Part shown: positions 1 to 6,286 of the stretch, one piece after another
Position numbering within the stretch: the first letter of the stretch is position 1
Layout of the letters: each line of letters begins with the position of its first letter
Source: Victivallaceae bacterium
GTDB taxonomy: Bacteria > Verrucomicrobiota > Lentisphaeria > Victivallales > Victivallaceae
Length of the DNA: 11,435 bases
NCBI GenBank assembly: GCA_028698975.1
Contig: JAQVVK010000060.1
Coordinates: 1 to 11,435, forward strand
Direction of reading: 5' to 3'
Made by a program: the position numbers and the translations under genes
Notes under the pieces: generated by a model
Seen by the model: the letters and a program-made list of their open reading frames with translations, nothing else
Database searches by the model: none
Told to the model about the DNA's origin: nothing

Positions 1-761
1 CGGAAATCATCGAGAAGGTGCTGTTATTCAACGAACGGAATCCCGATTGGGGCTATGACCGCATCGCCGGGACGATGAAATATCTTGGCTACGATGTCTC
101 CGCAACTACCATTCGGAAGATTTTGAACGACCACGGCATCATTCCTGATCCTGAACGCAGGAAGCGCGGCGACTGGCAGCAGTTCATTGAAACCCAGCAA
201 TATGTCACTGCCGCCACGGACTTCGCCACAGTCGAACGGGTGACGGAACACGAACTGGTTCGGGAGCATCTGCTGTTTTTCATGGATATCGAGAGTCGGG
301 AAGTCCGCCTTGGCGGCATTGCCCATAATCCCGACAGCAACTGGACAACGCAGATCGCCCGGAACATGTGCGACATGTGGGACGGGTTCCTGCTCGGCAA
401 AAAATATCTGATCCACGACCGCGATACCCTGTTCAACCGGCGCTTCGACTCTATCTTTGAATCCATCGGAGTGACCATAAAACGGCTACCGCCGTTCTGC
501 CCGATGATGAACTCGCGTTGTGAAAATTTCATCCGCGCTCTGAAAACGGAATGTTTGGACAAGATCATCTTCTCGACACGGGAGCAGATCCGGCTCGCCG
601 TCAATGAATTTCTGGAATACTGGAACCGCTACCGTCCGACCTCCGCATTGGATGGTAAAATGATCAAACCCTATCCGCAAGACGATGACGGGGAGATTCA
701 AGAAATATCATTCCTCGGCGGTCTGCTTCACGGCTATAGAAGAGTGAAACAGGCGGCCTGA
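1..761 (+). CDS. DDE integrase-core transposase, 5'-truncated by window edge
   Basis: This is a transposase with a retroviral-integrase (rve) catalytic core, which cuts and joins the ends of an insertion element. The reading frame is open to the first base, so the N-terminal DNA-binding part lies outside the window. What is visible starts with an HTH-like segment (WGYDRIAGTMKYLGY, then SATTIRKILNDHGI), a linker, then the core. Numbering from the GTG at 18, the catalytic triad is probably D68 (TDFATVE), D134 (IHDRD) and E169 (SRCENFIRALKTECLD), with the DD-E spacing expected of IS3/IS481-type enzymes. The NRYRPTSAL motif near the C-terminus is typical of this class. The triad is intact, so the visible part is not obviously dead. 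It resembles the stand-alone 'integrase core domain' transposases common in Planctomycetes-like genomes more than a classical IS3 OrfB. I cannot identify the ends of the element. Confidence 0.88.
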   Translation, partial: EIIEKVLLFNERNPDWGYDRIAGTMKYLGYDVSATTIRKILNDHGIIPDPERRKRGDWQQFIETQQYVTAATDFATVERVTEHELVREHLLFFMDIESREVRLGGIAHNPDSNWTTQIARNMCDMWDGFLLGKKYLIHDRDTLFNRRFDSIFESIGVTIKRLPPFCPMMNSRCENFIRALKTECLDKIIFSTREQIRLAVNEFLEYWNRYRPTSALDGKMIKPYPQDDDGEIQEISFLGGLLHGYRRVKQAA

Positions 762-841
762 TGAATAAAAACACCCTCCGTAAAGCGCGGAACAATGGTT
801 TGCGTCCCGGCTGGTATCTCAAGTCCGATTTTACGCAATAG
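761..841 (+). CDS. Small 26-residue ORF overlapping the transposase stop
   Basis: An ATG overlaps the transposase TGA by one base (TGATG) and opens a 26-codon ORF ending in TAG. The peptide is basic at its N-terminus (MNKNTLRKARNN) and ends GWYLKSDFTQ. An AGGCGG stretch lies just upstream, inside the transposase gene. The overlap would allow translational coupling, but the ORF is short enough to occur by chance and I recognise no family. It may be a remnant of the element's 3' end. Its last bases form part of a small inverted repeat (TACGC, 4-nt gap, GCGTA). Confidence 0.2.
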   Translation: MNKNTLRKARNNGLRPGWYLKSDFTQ

Positions 842-877
842 CGTATTTGCGATTAATGGTGATTCCTTTCTCTGGGG

Positions 878-900
878 GGCATTTTGACGCTCAAAATGCC
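878..900. repeat. Perfect 10-bp inverted repeat with 3-nt loop
   Basis: GGCATTTTGA and TCAAAATGCC are exact reverse complements separated by CGC. No T-tract follows on the plus strand and no clear one on the minus strand, so it is not a standard intrinsic terminator. It lies about 115 bp past the transposase stop and could belong to the end region of that element. Confidence 0.6.
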
Positions 901-1066
901 ATTGCGATAAATTTCGGAATTTTGTTTACACCTATGCTATTTTACTTTTTACAACCCGTTTGAGGCTGAGAGAAAAAGTTCAAAATAATAAAAACAACCT
1001 CCACCATTTTTTTTGCTTTGTGTCACGGACGAATTCGCGCCTTGCGAGTCGTCGAATTCTCAGTCA

Positions 1067-1081
1067 CGCACTATTAGTGCG
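1067..1081. repeat. 15-bp palindrome with odd centre
   Basis: CGCACTA, a single T, then TAGTGCG: seven paired bases on each side. It sits in a stretch with further short inverted repeats and no gene. A protein-binding site or part of a structured RNA are both possible; no gene next to it tells which. Confidence 0.5.
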
Positions 1082-1444
1082 CTCCTTCGCTCCTCCTCTG
1101 CAAAACGCGACTTCGCATCGCGCCACTGCGCAAAACATTATTGCGTTGTCGCAGATTTTATACGGCTTTTTTGTTGCCTTTTACCCACCAAGTCCACCTC
1201 AAAACAACCATCCATTTTTTATTTGTTGTACTGTTGCAACGGCAATGGGTTGCAGAATGCTCCGTCAGATATTATCAGATGGCCTTCATTTGAATGTTTT
1301 GGGTTATTTTGGTAAAACGATTTGTAATTAGCTGATATTGGGGATATAGTATTCAACAGTAGCAGTCGGATCACTTCAGCCGCTTTGATCATCGGGTCAA
1401 AATCGGATAAACAGAATGCTCCGATACGGATACGCAAATTGTGT

Positions 1445-1465
1445 AGAACAGCGAAAGCTGTTTTT
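1445..1465 (+). terminator. Terminator-like hairpin with GAAA tetraloop
   Basis: AACAGC and GCTGTT pair exactly around a GAAA loop, extended by one G-T and one A-T pair, and the 3' arm runs into TTTTT. This has the form of an intrinsic terminator on the plus strand, although the stem is short with only three G-C pairs. No recognisable gene lies directly upstream. It may end an untranslated transcript from the 842-1440 region, or sit in a long leader of the RRM gene 130 bp downstream. Confidence 0.4.
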
Positions 1466-1569
1466 GTTTGACTCATTTTCTTGTCAGTCTTGAAGAAGCA
1501 AATGGCTTCCCATCCCTTTCCGGCGAATCTCAGACCGCAAACATGATCAGTTTGTCCCGCTTGAATTAT

Positions 1570-1589
1570 GCGGCAAAACCGCGAAAGGA
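1570..1589 (+). promoter_or_regulatory. Hairpin and ribosome-binding site before the RRM gene
   Basis: A small GCGG/CCGC hairpin with a CAAAA loop lies immediately before the AAAGGA ribosome-binding site at 1584-1589, 8 nt from the ATG at 1598. The site decides the start codon. The close hairpin could influence access to it, which is inference only. Confidence 0.4.
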
Positions 1590-1597
1590 AATCCACT

Positions 1598-1894
1598 ATG
1601 AAGATGTATGTGGGAAATCTGTCGTTCTCGACCACCGAATCCGAACTCAACCATGCGTTCTCAGAATATGGGACCGTTGATTCGGCAAACATCATCAATG
1701 ATCGCGACACCGGTCGCTCCAAAGGCTTCGGCTTCGTCGAAATGAGCAACAATGATGAAGCAAAGGCCGCAATGGCCGGTCTTGATGGTTCGCAGCTCGG
1801 CGACCGCAATCTTAAAGTCAACGAAGCTCGTCCCAAAGAGGATCGTCCCTCCCAGGGCGGATTCGGTGGCAATCGCGGCGGAAACCGCTGGTAA
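1598..1894 (+). CDS. Small RRM-domain RNA-binding protein with glycine-rich tail
   Basis: A 98-residue single-RRM protein of the bacterial/cyanobacterial Rbp type, expected to bind single-stranded RNA in the cytoplasm. The RNP2 strand is at residues 3-8 (MYVGNL) and RNP1 at 42-49 (KGFGFVEM), with the aromatic residues of RNP1 present; the last RNP1 position is Met rather than Phe or Tyr, as in some bacterial members. The domain ends near residue 79 and is followed by a short Gly/Arg/Asn tail (GGFGGNRGGNRW), which often adds non-specific RNA binding. I chose the ATG at 1598 because AAAGGA lies 8 nt upstream and the RRM begins at once; an in-frame ATG at 1568 only adds a non-domain extension. 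Such genes are often cold- or stress-induced through their leaders, but nothing here proves that. It stands alone, closed by a strong terminator. Confidence 0.93.
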   Translation: MKMYVGNLSFSTTESELNHAFSEYGTVDSANIINDRDTGRSKGFGFVEMSNNDEAKAAMAGLDGSQLGDRNLKVNEARPKEDRPSQGGFGGNRGGNRW

Positions 1895-1910
1895 TATGCG
1901 TTAAGTTATT

Positions 1911-1946
1911 GAAAAACGGAAATACGTTATCGTGTTTCCGTTTTTC
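1911..1946. terminator. Strong bidirectional intrinsic terminator after the RRM gene
   Basis: GAAAAACGGAAA (1911-1922) and TTTCCGTTTTTC (1935-1946) are perfect 12-bp complements, and the 12-nt gap holds a further ACG/CGT pair around TTAT. The A-tract on one side and T-tract on the other let it work in both directions. It ends 17 nt after the RRM stop begins and only 14 nt before the first possible plsC start, so it separates the two genes tightly. Confidence 0.9.
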
Positions 1947-1960
1947 ATAATAATGACAAC

Positions 1961-2785
1961 ATGAATAACAGAGAACGCATGATTCCTGTTTTTAGCGGGA
2001 ATTCCTACGACACATCCGGTGACCGTCGGGATTGGCTGACCAAGCTCACATGGGGATCCCGGCTGAATTTTTATTTCCGTATCTATTATAATTTCTACCG
2101 GATCGGTCGCTGTGCTCAAAAAGGGCTTTTCGAACGACGGCACCAAGCACTTTTCTGCCGTGTCAACGCTGATATAATCGAACGATGCGGCGGGCAAATC
2201 CACGTTAGCGGCATGGAAAATCTCTCACGCGAGGCCGGCCCTTTCGTAATTGCGGGAAATCATATGAGCGCGATTGAGACGATTTTGCTCAATGCGGTAA
2301 TTTCTCCGCGCATGGATTATACTTTTGTCATCAAACAGGGCTTGTTTTCGGTGCCGTTCATGCGCCAAGCCATGCGCGGGATCAACGCTATCGGCGTGCG
2401 GCAAGTCAATCCACGCGAAGATTTCAAGATCATTATGACGGAAGGCGCAAAACGCCTTGAGGCGGGGAAGTCTGTGCTGATATTTCCGGAAGCCTCGCGC
2501 TTTGCCGAATTTCGGCCGGAAAACTTCAATACCATTGCGGTAAAACTCGCTAAAAAGTGTGGTGTGAGAGTCATTCCATTCGCTTTGAAAACGGATTTTA
2601 TGACATTCGGGAAACTGATCCGCGAATGCGGCCCGGTACATCCCAAGAATGAAATATATATTGAGTTTGGCGAACCGATCGAGATTTCCGGGAGCGGGCA
2701 TGACGCACAAAATGCCATTATAAATTTCATTCAGACACGCACCCGAAAATGGTCTGAAAATACAACTTGCGGGGCGAAAGCATGA
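1961..2785 (+). CDS. PlsC-like lysophospholipid acyltransferase
   Basis: A 274-residue protein of the LPLAT/PlsC superfamily, which transfers an acyl chain to a lysophospholipid such as 1-acyl-glycerol-3-phosphate at the inner membrane. Motif I is GNHMSAIET (H101, with Glu106 where most relatives have Asp in HX4D), motif III is IFPEASR (175-180) in place of FPEGTR, and motif IV is VIPFALKTDF (204-213). The NHMS-x-x-ET form and FN-x-IAVKLA after motif III match a recognised subfamily, so the Glu is probably functional. No good ribosome-binding site precedes the ATG at 1961; an ATG at 1979 with a weak AGAG upstream is an alternative start and would drop six residues. The gene starts 14 nt after a terminator and its stop overlaps the next start as ATGA, so the two genes are translationally coupled. 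Confidence 0.9.
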   Translation: MNNRERMIPVFSGNSYDTSGDRRDWLTKLTWGSRLNFYFRIYYNFYRIGRCAQKGLFERRHQALFCRVNADIIERCGGQIHVSGMENLSREAGPFVIAGNHMSAIETILLNAVISPRMDYTFVIKQGLFSVPFMRQAMRGINAIGVRQVNPREDFKIIMTEGAKRLEAGKSVLIFPEASRFAEFRPENFNTIAVKLAKKCGVRVIPFALKTDFMTFGKLIRECGPVHPKNEIYIEFGEPIEISGSGHDAQNAIINFIQTRTRKWSENTTCGAKA

Positions 2786-3441
2786 ATATTGATGCATCAT
2801 TTCAGGATGGCGAACGGGTGATAAATTTTTATTCGCGTCGCGAGGAGGTGGCTAACGCCGCTACGCATGGATTTGGGATTTGCGCTGCATTGGCGGCAAT
2901 TCCGATTTTATGTGTATTTGCTTACGGACTTGGAGCGAGGACGGTGATTTCCGTTTTGGTCTATGCGGTGACGCTTCTTGCCATGTACATTTTTTCGACG
3001 GCATATCACATAGCATGTGATGATCGTTGGAAATTGTTTCTGCGGAGGCTTGATTATTGTTCGATTTATCTGTTGATCGCAGGCACATACACTCCGCTTT
3101 TGGCTCTGACGGTGGGGGGTATGCTCGGCTGGGGCATTTTGATCGGTTTATGGGTCACTGCGGCGTTTGGCATTGTGGTCAAATGTTTTACGATGAAGGA
3201 GTGCGGGGGGCTCTCGCTTTATCTTTATCTTGCGATGGGCTGGGGTGGAATCGCCTGCATGAAGGCATTGTTGACCGGGATGACATCGGCTGGTATTTTC
3301 TGTATGTTTGCGGGTGGACTCGCATATACGATTGGGATTATTTTCTTTTTGAATGAGCGTCAATACAGTCATACGTTGTGGCATTTATTTGTCATGCTTG
3401 GCACGATGCTTCATTTCATCATGGTGTTGACGCTGTTGTAG
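2782..3441 (+). CDS. trhA: Hemolysin III family / TrhA membrane protein
   Basis: A 219-residue integral membrane protein of the HlyIII/PAQR-like CREST superfamily, linked in other bacteria to membrane-fluidity homeostasis; the 'hemolysin' name is historical. It opens with FYSRREEVANAATHGFG, typical of the family, and shows about seven hydrophobic segments. The probable metal ligands are present: STAYH (H76), RRLDYCSIYLLIAGTYTP (D91) and SHTLWHLFV (H197, H201). The ATG at 2782 overlaps the plsC stop by four bases and carries GGGG upstream; an in-frame TTG at 2767 is less likely. Pairing with an acyltransferase suggests a shared role in membrane lipid composition. The stop codon TAG is formed with the first base of an inserted 120-bp element; without it the gene would end in TAA with the same protein. 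Confidence 0.92.
   Translation: MNIDASFQDGERVINFYSRREEVANAATHGFGICAALAAIPILCVFAYGLGARTVISVLVYAVTLLAMYIFSTAYHIACDDRWKLFLRRLDYCSIYLLIAGTYTPLLALTVGGMLGWGILIGLWVTAAFGIVVKCFTMKECGGLSLYLYLAMGWGGIACMKALLTGMTSAGIFCMFAGGLAYTIGIIFFLNERQYSHTLWHLFVMLGTMLHFIMVLTLL
3434..3440. repeat. Left target-site duplication of the 120-bp element
   Basis: TGTTGTA here is repeated exactly at 3561-3567, directly outside the opposite end of the palindromic element. If the preceding C is counted the match is 8 bp, with one base shared with the element end. It covers the last codons of trhA. Confidence 0.8.
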
Positions 3442-3560
3442 TCGATTATGTAAAAGTCGATGTTTCTATTTGGATGAGGCAACAAGGCCGACGCGTACTT
3501 GAGTACACGTCGCTTGGGTTTCCTAAAAGCCCTCTCAAAATAGGATTTTGCATAATCGAC
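3441..3560. mobile_element. MITE-like 120-bp palindromic element with TSD
   Basis: The element begins GTCGATTATGTAAAA and ends TTTTGCATAATCGAC: 15-bp terminal inverted repeats with one mismatch. Its exact centre (3500/3501) is a second hairpin in which CGACG and GTACT pair with AGTAC and CGTCG. Folding the two 60-bp halves gives 37 identical pairs, concentrated at the ends and the centre. It is flanked by TGTTGTA on both sides. Its size, terminal repeats, duplication and lack of coding capacity are those of a non-autonomous miniature element. Taking out the element and one duplication restores a continuous trhA end, CTG TTG TAA. The parent transposase is not visible here; the end sequences are not recognisably those of the transposase at the left edge. 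Its folded RNA could also help end transcription between the convergent trhA and GH4 genes. Confidence 0.82.
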
Positions 3561-3567
3561 TGTTGTA
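3561..3567. repeat. Right target-site duplication of the 120-bp element
   Basis: TGTTGTA follows the terminal inverted repeat directly and matches 3434-3440. The A after it (3568) completes the TAA that would have been the original trhA stop. Confidence 0.8.
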
Positions 3568-3783
3568 ACGGCAAATCATGCCAGCGCCTTGCCCATGCTC
3601 TGCACCGCAGCCGGGATAAATAGCAGGTGGCGTTAAGCCGCCCCGCCTGTGCGCCCGGCGGCAACCGCCTCGCAGACATCGGCAAGCCATGTTTTGGCGA
3701 TTTGCCGCGGCAAATGCTTGCCATATACATGATCGTATGCCAAGCTCCAACTGCGTGTTGCCGCTCAACATTGCAAGAAAACA
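3568..3783. other. Intergenic region between convergent trhA and GH4 genes
   Basis: About 216 bp with no supportable gene on either strand. It is more GC-rich than the flanking genes and holds several inverted repeats, including GGCGG/CCGCC around 3658-3670 and the nested palindrome at 3681-3722. There is no T-tract hairpin of the usual terminator form on the minus strand after the GH4 stop. Confidence 0.5.
3681..3722. repeat. Nested palindrome: 16-bp core inside a 7-bp inverted repeat
   Basis: ATTTGCCGCGGCAAAT (3700-3715) is a perfect self-complementary 16-mer. GGCAAGC (3681-3687) pairs with GCTTGCC directly after it (3716-3722). The combination could form a cruciform in DNA or a branched hairpin in the 3' untranslated RNA of the GH4 gene. 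It may be a protein-binding dyad or part of an older mobile repeat. Confidence 0.6.
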
Positions 3784-5133
3784 TCAACGGTATTTCGGCA
3801 GCATCGAACCATGTGCTTTAATCAATTCGTCGCACATTTTCACAATGTCATCAATCGACAACTCCGCCGCCGTGTGCGGATCAAGCATGGCCGCCTGATA
3901 AATTCGCTCCTTTTTGCCGGTCAATGCCGCCTCAATGGTCAGCAGTTGAACATTGATATTGGTGCGGTTAAGCGCGGCACACTGCTCCGGCAGGTTCCCG
4001 ACAAATGTGCCTTGCACCCCGGAACCGTCTACCAGACAGGGAACTTCAACCACCGCATTTGACGGCAGATTTGGAATCAGACCGCTATTCATAACGTTTC
4101 CGCCGATCTGGAATGGCTTGTTGGAGACAATCGAGTCGATGATGCCGGAACCATATTCCAGTGAAAGCGTATGGCCGAGATCAGGATCCTTATGAAGTTC
4201 AGCGTACTGCTTTTTCCAGCTTTTGATTTGTTCGATACAGCGGCGCGGATATTCATCAAGCGGAATATTCCACTCGTCAATCAGTTTGGGATAGTTGCTT
4301 TTTATCCAATATGGGAGATATTCCGCATTGTGTTCACTTGATTCGGTGACAAAGTAGCCGAAACGCAGCATCATTTCAATCCGTATCATATTGCCGGATT
4401 TATCTTTTTTGTCAGCTTTGCGCCACTGTTTTATCTTGACTGCGGCGATTTTCTTCAATTCAGGGTAAAGGTCTTTGCCGTTTTCCTCAATCGAAAGAAG
4501 CCACGCCATATGGTTGATCCCGGCAATGCGGGAATGAATCCTGGCCAAACGCTCATCGGAAAAGTCTTCACCAAGAGTTTCCAGCAGCGTCCGCACGCAG
4601 GATTGAACCGAGTGGCACAACCCGACGGTTTTTACCGATGTCCCCTGCAATAATGCACCGGTAAGCATGGCCATGGGATTGGAGTAGTTCAAAAACCAGG
4701 CGTTGGGGGCCACCTTTTCAATATCTCCGGCAAAGTCAAGCAATACCGGTATGGTGCGCAAAGCGCGAAAAATCCCACCAATGCCGAGGGTATCAGCTAT
4801 TGTTTGACGCAGCCCGAATTTTTTCGGGATCTCAAAGTCGATAATTGTCGAGGGATCGTATCCGCCAACCTGAATGGCGTTGACGATGAAATCGGCTCCG
4901 CTCAATGCTTTTCGCCGGTTTTCAACTCCGAGCGCGGTTTTTATGGTTGCGCGCCCATTATTGATGTTTTTGTTGATGACGTTGAGGATATATTCAGACT
5001 CCTTGAGACGTTCGCCGTCAATGTCATATAGCACGAACTCGGAATCCTTAAGCATGTCGCGACACATGCAGTCTCCGATTATATTGCGGGCAAACACCGT
5101 GCTTCCTGCACCCATAAAAACGATCTTGGTCAT
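3784..5133 (-). CDS. melA: Glycoside hydrolase family 4, probable alpha-galactosidase
   Basis: A 449-residue GH4 enzyme, close to the usual length of MelA. GH4 enzymes hydrolyse glycosides by an unusual redox-elimination route that needs NAD+ and a divalent metal such as Mn2+. The NAD-binding start KIVFMGAGSTVFARN (residues 3-17) is present, with NPMA at 152-155, the metal ligands C173 in GLCHSVQ and H208 in GINHMAW, and the LGIGGIFRALRTIP block (116-129) that is typical of the alpha-galactosidase branch. Substrate choice within GH4 varies (alpha-glucosides, glucuronides), so melibiose/raffinose-type substrates are likely rather than proven. No signal peptide: cytoplasmic. AAAGGAGA lies 8 nt before the ATG. 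It is divergent from an AraC-type regulator, the probable controller; no transporter gene is within the window. Confidence 0.92.
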   Translation of the reverse strand: MTKIVFMGAGSTVFARNIIGDCMCRDMLKDSEFVLYDIDGERLKESEYILNVINKNINNGRATIKTALGVENRRKALSGADFIVNAIQVGGYDPSTIIDFEIPKKFGLRQTIADTLGIGGIFRALRTIPVLLDFAGDIEKVAPNAWFLNYSNPMAMLTGALLQGTSVKTVGLCHSVQSCVRTLLETLGEDFSDERLARIHSRIAGINHMAWLLSIEENGKDLYPELKKIAAVKIKQWRKADKKDKSGNMIRIEMMLRFGYFVTESSEHNAEYLPYWIKSNYPKLIDEWNIPLDEYPRRCIEQIKSWKKQYAELHKDPDLGHTLSLEYGSGIIDSIVSNKPFQIGGNVMNSGLIPNLPSNAVVEVPCLVDGSGVQGTFVGNLPEQCAALNRTNINVQLLTIEAALTGKKERIYQAAMLDPHTAAELSIDDIVKMCDELIKAHGSMLPKYR

Positions 5134-5310
5134 AATCAGAATCTCCTTTGGTCAAGTTTGGCGTTTCTACATTTAAGATAGTTGATTTTTTCAAAAAGTA
5201 AATAGGAAAAAACGGCTTTTAATGGTAAATTCGTGCTGTGTTTTTTTTAATTATAATTTGTAAATCAAGTTCAATTACATTATATTAAAAGTAATAATGA
5301 GGTAAAAAGA
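5134..5310. promoter_or_regulatory. Divergent promoter region of melA and the AraC gene
   Basis: A 177-bp AT-rich spacer between two divergent starts must hold both promoters and probably the regulator's operator. Weak candidates are TTTACT and TATCTT with 16-nt spacing on the minus strand toward melA, and a TATAAT at 5252-5257 on the plus strand without a good -35 box. I could not find a clear paired operator repeat. The GH4 ribosome-binding site is at 5142-5149 on the minus strand and the AraC one at 5299-5302. Confidence 0.5.
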
Positions 5311-6168
5311 GTGAAACATTATTCTTATTTGCATGACCATGTCATAACCACGTTCTTTCCGGAGCGCACCACCCCGCTTCACTCCATGCTCCTTAATTGC
5401 GGGCATCAGAAAATCAAGGCGGGCGATCATTACAGCTGGGATGGATTGTTGCGCGGAAACCGTGAATTTGTAATCTGGCAATACACCTTGTCCGGTCACG
5501 GCATAATGCGTCTGGGCAAGACGGAAGAACGGGTTGACCAAGGCAACGCAATGCTGTTGATCGTGCCGGAAGATCATTGCTATTACTTCCCGGACGATGC
5601 GGACTCCTGGGAGTTCATTTTCGTAACCACCAACGGAGCCGAACAAGTCCGGCTTGCCCGTGAATTGCGCCGGCGCGACGGTTCGCTGATCCATTATGAC
5701 AGTGATGCGAAATCGGTTATGTTTGCCGAGAAGATACTGTGGGCCGCGGGCCGAGGCATGCTAAACAACCGCTACAAAGCCAGTGCCGTCGCTTATGAAT
5801 TTATCATGACACTGCTTTCGGAGCCATCTTTTAACCCGGACAATAAAAACGAGGAATTTCTGAAGATAATTCACCAATATTGTTTGAGCAACATCATCCA
5901 CCCGCTGGATGTGGCGGAACTGGCCGAGGCGGTCGGTTACAGTCGCTGGCATTTCTCGCGTCGTTTTTTAGAGGCGGAGGGAAAAACGCCGCATCAATTC
6001 GTGGTCGAGCTCAAAATGCGCATGGCGATCCGGCTGCTGCAAACCACGCGGCTAACGGTCAAGGAAATTGCGGCGCAATGCGGATTTGCCGATGTCGGAT
6101 ACTTCATTAAAGTTTTCAAATCGGTCTATAAATGCACGCCGGCGGGATTCCGCGAGGTTAATTGCTGA
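5311..6168 (+). CDS. AraC-family transcriptional regulator
   Basis: A 285-residue regulator with the usual two-part layout. Residues about 20-110 form a cupin-like effector-binding region (HYSWDGLLRGNREFVIWQY, then VDQGNAMLLIVPEDHCYYFP), which in relatives binds a sugar. Residues about 182-283 form the double-HTH DNA-binding domain, with DVAELAEAVGYSRWHFSRRF as the first HTH and TVKEIAAQCGFADVGYFIKV as the second, the latter carrying the family signature. The start is a GTG at 5311: GAGG lies 8 nt upstream, and the nearby ATG at 5297 is out of frame. It is transcribed away from the GH4 gene across a shared 177-bp spacer, so it most likely activates that gene in response to the substrate or a product, and may control itself. 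A bidirectional terminator follows. Confidence 0.93.
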   Translation: MKHYSYLHDHVITTFFPERTTPLHSMLLNCGHQKIKAGDHYSWDGLLRGNREFVIWQYTLSGHGIMRLGKTEERVDQGNAMLLIVPEDHCYYFPDDADSWEFIFVTTNGAEQVRLARELRRRDGSLIHYDSDAKSVMFAEKILWAAGRGMLNNRYKASAVAYEFIMTLLSEPSFNPDNKNEEFLKIIHQYCLSNIIHPLDVAELAEAVGYSRWHFSRRFLEAEGKTPHQFVVELKMRMAIRLLQTTRLTVKEIAAQCGFADVGYFIKVFKSVYKCTPAGFREVNC

Positions 6169-6286
6169 CGTCAAGTTGGGGCGTGGCGTTGGGATTTTGC
6201 GGCACTGGCGCGAATTGTGCTAGTGGGAGTGCGGCAATAACGGGATTTCGGCTATTTAGTCGGGTTGACCGACGCGCTTCAAAAAT

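Larger units (their letters stand above)
842..1597. other. 756-bp region without a convincing gene, rich in short hairpins
   Basis: The ORFs here on both strands have no recognisable domain, poor start signals and low-complexity translations. What is visible is structure: a perfect 10-bp hairpin at 878-900, a 15-bp palindrome at 1067-1081, a CGCGA/TCGCG pair and a CTGCG/CGCAG pair around 1107-1155, and a GNRA-loop hairpin with a T-tract at 1445-1465. The segment 1011-1200 is flanked by similar A/C-rich then T-rich stretches (AAAACAACC at 992 and at 1201, each followed within a few bases by CCATTTTTT). The part just before 1598 would form the leader of the RRM gene. It could be debris of mobile elements, a structured RNA, or both. 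Confidence 0.5.

Noticed and set aside
960..1331. Plus-strand ORF of 123 codons (and one of 100 codons at 1013-1315)
   Set aside because: No ribosome-binding site, a TTG-type start, low-complexity translation and no recognisable domain; it lies on the hairpin-rich non-coding stretch.
1253..1423. 12-bp exact direct repeat CAGAATGCTCCG at 1253 and 1412
   Set aside because: A few exact 12-mers are expected by chance in a window of this size, and the flanks do not match.
1219..1872. Minus-strand ORF, including a possible 85-residue protein from an ATG at 1476
   Set aside because: Its upper half is antisense to the RRM gene. The lower part starts MSQTKTAFAVLHNLR but has only a weak purine stretch before it and no family I recognise; it could be a degraded transposase piece but I cannot support that.
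1230..3575. Similar CTGTTGYAACGGCAA strings near 1231 and 3560, which could suggest a second insertion target
   Set aside because: Only a short match with mismatches, within chance expectation, and no element end lies at the first site.
3446..3821. ORFs on both strands over the 120-bp element and the following intergenic DNA
   Set aside because: They cross the element and palindromes, have no domain similarity and no initiation signals.
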